Source: Bostrychus sinensis
Lineage: Eukaryota; Chordata; Actinopteri; Gobiiformes; Eleotridae
Assembly (NCBI GenBank): GCA_020698575.1
Contig: CM036245.1
Coordinates: 7,107,173-7,171,172 of the forward strand
DNA length: 64,000 bases
Direction: 5' to 3'
Positions 56,971 to 64,000 of this stretch are shown one piece after another. Under the pieces are notes generated by a model, which worked only from the letters and a program-made list of their open reading frames with translations, was not told the origin of the DNA and made no database searches. The position numbers and the translations under genes are program-made. Each line of letters begins with the position of its first letter. Positions within the stretch are counted from its first letter, which is position 1.

Positions 56971-58050
56971 CAGGGGTTCTCAACTGATCAGGCTTCGGGA
57001 CCCAAGAAAAAAAAGAGATATTTAAGAGTTATTTCAGGAAAATTAAAAGATAATGAGGAAAATTAAGAGATCTGTCAGGAAAATTAGAAGATATTGAGGA
57101 AAATTAAGAGATGTTTCTGGAAAATTGGAAGATATTGAGAAAAATTAAGAGATCTTTCAGGAAAATTAGAAGATATTGAGGAAAATTAAGAGATCATTCA
57201 GGAAAATTAGAAGATATTGAAGAAAATTAAGAGATCATTCAGGAAAATTAGAAAATATTGAAGAAAATTAAGAGATGTTTCAGGAAAATTGGAAGATATT
57301 GAGGAAAATTAAGAGATCTTTCAGGAAAATTAGAAGATATTGAGGAAAATTAAGAGATCATTCAGGAAAATTAGAAGATATTGAAGAAAATTAAGAGATC
57401 ATTCAGGAAAATTAGAAGATATTGAAGAAAATTAAGAGATCATTCAGGAAAATTAGAAAATATTGAAGAAAATTAAGAGATGTTTCAGGAAAATTGGAAG
57501 ATATTGAGGAAAATTAAGAGATTATTCAGGAAAATTAGAAGATATTGAAGAAAATTAAGAGATCATTCAGGAAAATTAGAAAATATTGAAGAAAATTAAG
57601 AGATGTTTCAGGAAAATTGGAAGATATTGAGGAAAATTAAGAGATCATTCAGGAAAATTAGAAGATATTGAAGAAAATTAAGAGATCATTCCGGAAAATT
57701 AGAAAATATTGAAGAAAATTAAGAGATGTTTCAGGAAAATTGGAAGATATTGAGGAAAATTAAGAGATCTTTCAGGAAAATTAGAAGATATTGAAGAAAA
57801 TTAAGCAGTACTCACGTCCACCTTAGGTATAACAGTAATGTTATAGAACTGTATTTTTTGCTCTGATTGAGTTTCTTCTATTCTATTCTATATGTCCCAC
57901 ACTGAAACCTACTGTTAATTAGCGTAAATGGATGGTTTATTTTTAAAAATTAAACTTTGCGATTAAACTTTCAAAATTAAACAGTGCCACCCACTGAAAA
58001 CAGTTCTGCAGCCCACTTTTGGGTCCCGACCCACCAGTTGAGAAACACTG
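56971..58050. mobile_element. hAT MITE (CAGGGGTTCTCAACT) expanded by an internal minisatellite
   Basis: Left end CAGGGGTTCTCAACTGATCA, subterminal TTCGGGACCCAAG; right end GTCCCGACCCACCAGTTGAG then AAACACTG. An exact 8-bp duplication TTCTAAAG lies at 56963-56970 and 58051-58058. Of 1080 bp, about 800 are a 41-bp tandem array, so the original element was near 280 bp or carried one or two units. Confidence 0.93.
57005..57805 (+). repeat. 41-bp minisatellite inside a hAT MITE, about 19 units
   Basis: Unit is GAAAATTAAGAGATCATTCA plus GGAAAATTAGAAGATATTGAG, itself two related halves of about 20 bp. Variants are CATTCAGG, CTTTCAGG and GTTTCAGG, and GAGGAAAA or GAAGAAAA. A higher-order pattern (ATTAGAAGATATTGAAG, ATTAGAAAATATTGAAG, ATTGGAAGATATTGAGG) repeats about every 123 bp, three units. 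Confidence 0.95.
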
Positions 58051-58195
58051 TTCTAAAGGATCATGGTTGGCTCGAGCCTGCTTTGGGCCAGAGGCAGAGG
58101 CCAGTTAGTCACAGGGCTGACACTTAGAGACACAAAAACACAGACAATCATTCACTCTCACATTCTTTCACTGTGGGACATGCAGATTCACCACT

Positions 58196-58810
58196 TCACC
58201 TGTACATGCAAGTCTTTGGACGGACAAAGGGATATTCAGACTAGTGTTCATTTCTTCATACCGTCCCCAAATTATACCAGGGGATACAATATATGAGTTA
58301 AATAGGTGCTTCTAAAAAGGGACATATATTGTTGTTTGGACAAAAAGGAAGTGAAGTTAATACAAAAATGTGTTTCAAAGGTGCACATTTAGGCAGGACA
58401 TATAATGCGTTAATTTAAAACAGTTTCATATGATTTAATGCAACAGACTCCACAGAAACATTTCCCTGATGCTGAAAATGAATGAATTCAAAATGATGAT
58501 GCTTGGTAAAGAAAAATCTTATAGATAGAGATAGCTAACAGATAGAAAGAGCTAATTAATTAAAGTAATTATTATGCTGTTGCAGTGCATTTGAAAAGCT
58601 ATTCTTATTGTTACAGGTTTTCACTAAACACCTTTGTGATTATAAAGGTTGCTTTACATTTTAGTTATTTATTATTAACTATTCCACAATTCCACAGGGG
58701 ATTTAAACCACGATGTTGGAAGTGATACCATCAGGATATTCACACACCCTGGTATACAATAATATCCTTATACCGCCCAACTTTAATGCAGACTCTACTC
58801 AGAGTGATCA
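58196..58810. other. AT-rich DNA with a hAT-element fragment
   Basis: 58434-58520 has TTTAATGCAACAGACTCCAC, then CCCTGATGCTGAAAATGAA, the central part of the GAGACC hAT-type family. The rest is unique. Confidence 0.5.
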
Positions 58811-58893
58811 CTGGCGGTCCGGCCCAAGAATTGAACCCTCATCTTCTTTGTGTTGGGCGAGAGAGTTGACCACTCTGCCACTGTGCACCCCAC
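58811..58893 (-). mobile_element. tRNA-like SINE head fragment
   Basis: Minus strand: GGGGTGCACAGTGGCAGAGT, GGTCAACTCTCTCGCCCAAC, AAGAAGATGAGGGTTCAATTC. A-box- and B-box-like words have tRNA spacing. It is the same head type as at 62620. The body is not found. Confidence 0.6.
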
Positions 58894-59180
58894 CATCATT
58901 TTATCTATTTACAGTTATTTACTGGACCATTAGGCTAAAACTAGCATGCTAATGCTAACTTCACCTAACAGCCCATGCATTTCTGCGCCACATTTCCATT
59001 GCTTGCTTGATTTTACCAAACCCAGTCAAGAAATATTCATAGTAGTGCATTATTTATTGTTTTAATCCCAGAATTTTAACTTGGAGAAAAACTTTTACTT
59101 CTACTACTTTTACTGGAGTATTTTACCTAAAAACAGCAATTCAGTTGGCTGTAACATACTTAAATATCATCACCTGCGGC
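58894..59180. other. unique non-coding DNA
   Basis: Nothing supportable. Confidence 0.4.
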
Positions 59181-59345
59181 AGTATTAGTAGCAGTAGTAG
59201 TACTGGTATGGTAGTAGTAGCAGTGGAAGCAGTACTGGTGGTAATAGTAGTAGCAGAAGAAGTAGCAGTAATGGTAACAGTTGTAGAAGTAGCAGTAGTA
59301 ATGGTAATAGTAGTAGTAGCTCCAGTATTAGTAGTTCAACTTTCA
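59181..59345 (+). repeat. interrupted (TAG)n triplets
   Basis: TAGTAG, CAGTAG and AGTAGCAG triplets in an imperfect run of about 160 bp, similar to 5273-6900 and 30231-31110. Confidence 0.88.
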
Positions 59346-59929
59346 GTAGTTTGTTGTAAAGTAAACCTAACAGCCAGGTTATCATTTTGGTAAGCGCTTT
59401 TGCTTCTAGTAGTATTCGAAGTAACAGTAGCCTACTTTTACTTGCGTACAGATTTTATTACTCCTACCACAGCACTGAGTGATTACCTGTGAAAACATAT
59501 CCAGTCATAGGCCAACAAACCGTCTCTTTTTGGCCTGTTACTCTGGTGCGTTGGTCCGTAAATGTGTGTGTGTCTGTCGGAGGAATGCAGCTGATGTAAC
59601 AGGCCAATGTCTCTCTCACATTCTCCTCTCTCTCTCTCGTTCTCGTGGATCACACAAAACAAAGGCCTCAGTCACAGGACGGACTCTCGGGAACTTCATC
59701 AAGACCCGGCGTCGCCAAAGTACAGGGAAGTGGGCAAAAGGCAGGTGACAGGCAGAGATGGACAAGAGATGGACCAGAAAGGGGATTATACTATTATTAT
59801 TCACACTGGTGTTGTTGCAGTCCATATTATTCTTTAAGATCAAAATAATGTTTTCTGTAATGGCATATATTAACCAAATCCAGTCTAACTCCAACTCCAC
59901 GCTTCAGCCTCCTCAGAAAGTTCTGGTTG
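59346..59929. other. unique non-coding DNA
   Basis: A short (CT)n lies at 59627-59640. No exon supported. Confidence 0.4.
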
Positions 59930-60328
59930 CTGGTGGAGTGGTCAGCGCTTTTGCCTCAGCATGAAGTTCAGTTCTCGGATCATGTGTGGGGCCTTTCTGT
60001 GTGGAGTTTGTATGTTCTCCCCGTGTCTGGACGGCTTCTCTCCTGCCCAGGATCCTGGCTCAAGATCTGGAGAAGGGTCCCCAGGCGCTGCACAGCTATA
60101 GCCAACTGCTGCTGACAGGTTGACCCCGCGGTATTGAAGGATGGGTCTTCTCCACGCTCCTCTGTCCCTCGCCAGCATCTCGCCATGTTCTCTGGAATCA
60201 AACTTCTTTACCTTTTCTTCAGCCTTTGTGGTGGTCATCGTCCCTTCACTTCAGAGTGAAAGGATGGGTCAAATGCAGAGAACAAATTTCCGTACAAAGA
60301 CAATGAAGTCTACCTTATCTTAACCTTA
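59930..60328 (+). mobile_element. tRNA-headed retroposon copy with a 112-bp insertion
   Basis: GGTGGAGTGGTCAGCGCTTT (head), TGTGTGGAGTTTGTATGTTC, CCTGGCTCAAGATCTGGAGA, then GGATGGGTCAAATGCAGAG and AATGAAGTCTACC. It matches 37905-38545 (minus) end to end apart from the insertion at 60148-60259. It ends against the tail of the LINE copy that follows on the minus strand. Confidence 0.82.
60148..60259 (-). other. 112-bp insertion with 11-bp direct repeats
   Basis: AAGGATGGGTC occurs at 60137-60147 and 60260-60270. In related copies it occurs once, so the segment was inserted with an 11-bp duplication. Read on the minus strand an ATG (60236-60238) opens a frame (MTTTKAEEKVKKF onward) that stays open to the insertion's end. 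It carries no poly-A and matches no repeat elsewhere in the window. A retroposed mRNA 5' fragment is possible, as is filler DNA. Confidence 0.6.
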
Positions 60329-61275
60329 ACCATCCATCTTCTTCCACTTTTCCAGGGCTAGAGGCAGCAGTCTGAGCAAAGATGCCCAGGCTTCCCACAC
60401 CCCAGACACTTTCTCCTGCTCTGCCGGAGGAATCCCAAGGCGTTCCCAGCCCATCCCAAGAGACATAAGCTGTGTCCTAACGGCCGCAGCCTTCGAAGGT
60501 CGCGGTCCACGGAGGCTACTCCTTCTTGTGGCCTTCATGGACCGCAAAGGCCGAGCCGAAATGGGACAGTTTAGTCCACGGAGCGTACGTCAACAGCTGC
60601 TCCTCCTCTCACGTTTGCCGCCACTGTCACCTAGCAACCAGGACCGCAGCTGCTCGCTTATTCACTTCATTCATTGGTCACAAAAGCAGAAATGGAGCCA
60701 GAAATTACAGTTATTTTATTTGTTATTTTGTTTAATTTACTCCTCGAGGAGTTTGCGCAGCTCTCTCCGCCGGCCTCTGCCATTTTCGAACGTCAGGCAA
60801 GCAGCGCGCAGTGAATCATGGGATACGTTGGGCCGCGAAGGATGCACCTGATGCAGCCTTCGTTCATTGGGAAAGGAAGGCTGCATTCGTGGGCTGCATT
60901 TGAAGTAGCCTTCGAATAGGGACAGCCCCGTCGTGCCGACTGTGACGTAATCGGTCTTCAAATGTAGCCGACGAAGGCTGCGGCCGTTGAATTGGGACAC
61001 AGCTGTAGTCCCTCCAGTGTGTTCTAGGTCTTCCTCTGGGCCTCCTCCTGGTGGGACATGCACGGAACACCTCCCCAGGAAAGGCAACCAGGAGGTATCC
61101 AAAACAGACGCCCAAGCCTCCTCAGCTGGCTCCTCGCAACGTGGAGGAGCAGTGGCTCTACTCCGAGCTCCTCACCCTATCTCTAAGGGAGCGCCCTGTC
61201 ACCCTGCAGAGTAAACTAATTTCGGCCGCTTGTATCAGAGATCGTGTCCTTTCTGTCCTGACCTACAGCTCTCCT
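60329..61275 (-). mobile_element. LINE 3' ORF2 fragment, copy split by a MITE
   Basis: Minus-strand copy of the 27334 element. The tail complement is CCATCCATCTTCTTCCACTT at 60331; it then covers the same ORF2 C-terminal region to GATACAAGCGGCCGAAAT near 61210-61225 and ends about 61275. It contains frame-breaking changes. A 538-bp element interrupts it at 60468-61005. No target duplication could be fixed at the outer ends. Confidence 0.9.
60468..61005. mobile_element. 538-bp MITE with TA duplication, nested in the LINE
   Basis: Ends AGCTGTGTCC and GGACACAGCTG are inverted. The inner part GGCCGCAGCCTTCG also matches on both sides, with an 8-bp deletion in the left end. TA lies at 60466-60467 and 61006-61007. 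The 27334 LINE copy reads GGAGGGACTATGTCTC without interruption, so the target was a single TA. A TA target fits Tc1/mariner-like or ISL2EU-like elements; the interior GAAGGCTGCATTCGTGGGC repeats are not assigned. Confidence 0.88.
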
Positions 61276-62439
61276 TAACATAACAATACAGCCTGTGTGT
61301 TGTTGGAACCTTATTTCAGTCATGTTTATCATAAAACTAAATACACATCTGTAGCATGTTTTTTATTACTCCACATTCCTGTAAGCGTTACATATTAAGT
61401 TACTGATCCCTGGTTGTTCCCTCTCACTGTGCAGGACAGAGAGGAGTGGGACAGAGACACAGCGCAGCTCAAATTCGATTTTCTCTCAATGATATAATGC
61501 TCTAACCGGATTGGCCTTATTGGTGCCGGCCTAACATAAATTCCACTGAAGCCATATGGGCAGTGAAGGCAACCTGGTGCATTCAGGGACACAATGGGAC
61601 ATCTATGTGTGTCTCTTCACGTCCATTCTGACCTGTTAGACTGGACAGCTGTTGTATGTGTTTGGGACAGAGAGAGGATTGTGTCAGTGTTGTCTCTGAG
61701 GAACTAAGAAATGTAAAGTGAAGTCTAATAAGATCAGCAACATAGTGTAGAGTTATTATTCCTGTATTTTATTTTGAAGAATTTGGTATGAAGGATTTTA
61801 AAAGATGTGATCAAACTTTGGCCAATCATGTGGTCTTGAAAATGAGGAAAATGAGGTCTGCTTCCATTTGAATAAGAGACGTTCCCATTGACTGCTGGTC
61901 TGCATGGCTTTTGAATCATTAGCAGCTGAAAAATCCTTCAGATCAAGTGTTAGTTACATCTATTTACAAAGAGAAAAGGCCTAAAAGAAAAAACATACAG
62001 TTATGAAAAGGAAGCAAAAGTGCAGAGGAATACTGCCAATGCATTTAAGATGTTTTTTTAAGGGAATATATGCTTTTATTTATATCTTTAAACCAATTTT
62101 GGTCACCTCTAGAACAGCAGCACATTTACAACCTTTAAAAATATGATTAAAATAGAATGTTTTTACTAAGTACTCTACTGGTGTCATAAAGAAACAGGTG
62201 AAGAGACCAGCAGAGGGCAGCAGAGTGTTGCCGTCTTTTGAACATAATCAAAGAAAAACAGCACTTCACTTTCCTAAACTTTTTGTATGATGCCATTGTC
62301 TCAGTGAAAACAGAGCTGTACACCATTTTTTTGGATAAATGAATGAATGAGAGCAGCCAGGATGTACAGCTTGTTGTTGATTGGTCAGTGCTTCCAGGAG
62401 TGGGCATAGTTTTGTGCAACCAAGTGTTCTGAGGCCTCA
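61276..62439. other. unique non-coding DNA
   Basis: The 116-codon minus frame (62147-62497) runs partly through the MITE at 62440 and is not called. No other feature. Confidence 0.4.
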
Positions 62440-62581
62440 GGAGCTCAGCGCCAGAGAATACAGGATTACTCAAACAGACGTGAATGAAACAAAACAACTC
62501 TGGGTGTGTTTTTGATGAGAGAACAACATTATAACATTGGAGAAAGCTCAGAAAAGTAAATTTTGCAGAACATATGCCCTT
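62440..62581 (+). mobile_element. TTAA-type MITE (AGGTCCC family), right-end fragment
   Basis: ACAGGATTACTCAAA, GTGAATGAAACAAAACAACT and AACAACATTATAACATTGG match 11090-11165 and 4105-4190. The right end ACATATGCCCTT is followed by TTAA. The left half is missing. Confidence 0.7.
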
Positions 62582-62619
62582 TTAAATAGAGGTAGAGATA
62601 ACTGGATGGTGGTAGGAAG

Positions 62620-62704
62620 ATGATCGGTCGGTCTGAGGATCAAACCCACAACCTCCTTACTGAAATGTGGAATCGCTAACCACTCTGCCACTGTGCATCC
62701 CAGC
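62620..62704 (-). mobile_element. tRNA-like SINE head fragment
   Basis: Minus strand: GGGATGCACAGTGGCAGAGT, GGTTAGCGATTCCACATTTC, GGTTGTGGGTTTGATCCTCA. Same head type as 58811-58893, with a better A box. The body is absent. Confidence 0.6.
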
Positions 62705-63479
62705 TCTAAAATTGTTATTGAGTTTATAGAAAACATAGACCACCATCACTCAAAACTGTGCGGACAGAAATCAGTAACTTAATATCTTTCTAGCATTTAC
62801 AACCTTACATAGAAACACTGTCAAACTTGTGAAAAAGTGCATTGTATCTAAAACCACATTGTTTGATATTTGGGAACAAATAGGAAACACAGACTGTCTC
62901 CAGCGTTTTCAAAATTCGCACATACCGGAGCTAACACTAACACTATAGGGACAAACTGTGCTTGTGGTCGTACACTAAATGTCATCAGGTCTTCACAGTC
63001 AAACGAGCCGAGAATAAATATCCTCTCCAGCAGTTTGTGTTTGAGTTTTAGCAGGTTCGGTTTTAGTTTTAGTGGTGAAGTAAATGTGCCACGGACCACC
63101 CACGATCATGTTTATCACACTCTGGCTCAGAGAAAAACTGCAAATTGAAATAAAGGAAGAAAATACGAGAAAAATGTCGTCGTTGTTGGTGCAGAGCTTC
63201 ACTCGACGCTCGACTCAACACAAATATTTAGCAAAGGCTCATCAGCACCAAGTCCACACAGTGTTTCCTCCTCTGACTGTGGCCTGCTTCTTAAAGCAAG
63301 AATCTTATTATGGTGCGCGTTGTACTTAGTTATTCATATCAATGGTGTTTTTTAGACCATACGTTTATACGAACCACCATAGCTGTTTCCATATTTTTAT
63401 AAATATACAGTAAGGAAAATATGCATTAGGGCATTTGTAGTTTTGTTTATTATATATTATATATTATTATTCTTTCTTT
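62705..63479. other. unique non-coding DNA
   Basis: Overlapping short frames on both strands at 62848-63200, none with domain or splice support. Confidence 0.4.
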
Positions 63480-63612
63480 AATCTTTCTCTGCTTATTCTC
63501 ATTTGGGGGTTGTGGGTACTGAAGCCTATGCCAGTTAGTCACAGGGCTTACACAGAGACACACAGACAGACAACCATTCACTCTCACATTCATTCATTAG
63601 GGAAAATTCACC
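63480..63612 (+). mobile_element. teleost dispersed repeat copy
   Basis: GGGGGTTGTGGGTACTGAAG, CCTATGCCAGTTAGTCACAG and CAACCATTCACTCTCACATT, the cleanest copy of the family at 24410, 49450 and 58059. Confidence 0.72.
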
Positions 63613-63631
63613 AATTCTCATTAAATATTGT

Positions 63632-64000
63632 TATAGTCAAGACTCTATTAATCGAGTTCAGAGTGAATCGAGACCAAGACAAGGCTGAGCCTTTCAGGTT
63701 TTGAGACCGAGGCAAACCGAGACCAAGCCATGTGAACTAATTAACACTAATTATACAAGTGTTATTATATTAAGTGTTTTAAATACATAAAGGAATATTT
63801 TAATGATCTAATGCAACAGACTCCACACACAAACAGAGACTGATCATGTTCCTGGTTCTTCTGATGCGGAAAACTAGTAGCATTTTCTTCTAATGTTTGG
63901 TAAACACAATATCAGAAAACGCCAGATCTGACACTGAGACAAGACCAAATAAAATTGGATTCGAGACTAAGACCGAGACCGAGTAAACCTGCAGCCGAGA
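63632..64000 (+). mobile_element. hAT-type GAGACC element, cut by the window end
   Basis: GTTATAGTCAAGACTC at the left, AATCGAGACCAAGACAAGGC, AATGATCTAATGCAACAGAC, TCCTGGTTCTTCTGATGC and GACTAAGACCGAGACCGAG parallel the 50296 copy in the same orientation. The right end lies outside the window. Confidence 0.82.

Larger units (their letters stand above)
56920..58195 (+). mobile_element. teleost dispersed repeat, split by a hAT MITE
   Basis: The left part is (ATTC)n at 56929-56964. The right part is TTGGCTCGAGCCTGCTTTGG, GTTAGTCACAGGGCTGACAC and AATCATTCACTCTCACATTC at 58066-58165. The two parts fit the order seen at 63480 once 56971-58050 and one copy of TTCTAAAG are removed. Confidence 0.75.

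Overview
The window reads as intronic or intergenic DNA of a teleost fish, probably a percomorph. I cannot name the species. The evidence is the repeat content: SINEs of the DeuSINE type (one with a 5S rRNA-derived head), a non-LTR retrotransposon ending in (ATGG)n, many small hAT-, Tc2/mariner- and TTAA-type MITEs, (AC)n/(TG)n microsatellites, and very long minisatellites. No bacterial, plasmid or viral gene organisation is present, and long reading frames occur only inside tandem repeats.

I find one convincing protein-coding segment, a 177-bp internal exon at 51104-51280 (+) with AG and GT splice borders and phase 1 on both sides. Its parent gene is not recognised. The rest of the window is therefore most simply read as introns around this exon, or one intron plus flanking DNA. 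Other open frames are chance frames or frames through repeats whose period is a multiple of three.

Layout: 1-5270, unique DNA with minisatellite locus A (1656-2290) and two TTAA MITEs sharing a border (3862-4405). 5273-6900, (TAG)n field. 6901-14600, unique DNA, minisatellite locus B (8155-9330), a hAT-type element nested in a TTAA MITE, an AT-rich foldback and a Tc2-type MITE. 14600-24400, mostly unique DNA with 60-bp and 24-bp minisatellites at 22.8-23.3 kb. 24410-27923, repeat cluster with locus C, a purine tract and two LINE copies. 28-34.4 kb, mixed, with a complex (AGT)n field and a hAT MITE. 34455-35595, CA-rich 21-bp minisatellite. 36415-37200, locus D. 37905-39673, two nested transposon complexes. 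40280-45975, locus E, a 33-bp satellite-like array of about 170 units. 46868-48003, locus F, a 21/22-bp array. 48-50.8 kb, SINEs and a hAT-type element. 51104-51280, exon. 51.7-64 kb, further MITEs, a 1080-bp hAT MITE with a 41-bp minisatellite inside it, and a LINE copy split by a TA-flanked MITE.

The most unusual signal is that loci A-F, about 10 kb in total, are variants of one 11-bp unit (CTAAACCAGGA or its complement). It is organised as monomers (A-D), dimers of about 22 bp (F) and trimers of 33 bp (E). A second strong theme is nested insertion. At least eight insertions can be dated relative to their hosts from target-site duplications, and for several the empty site is read from a related copy in the same window.
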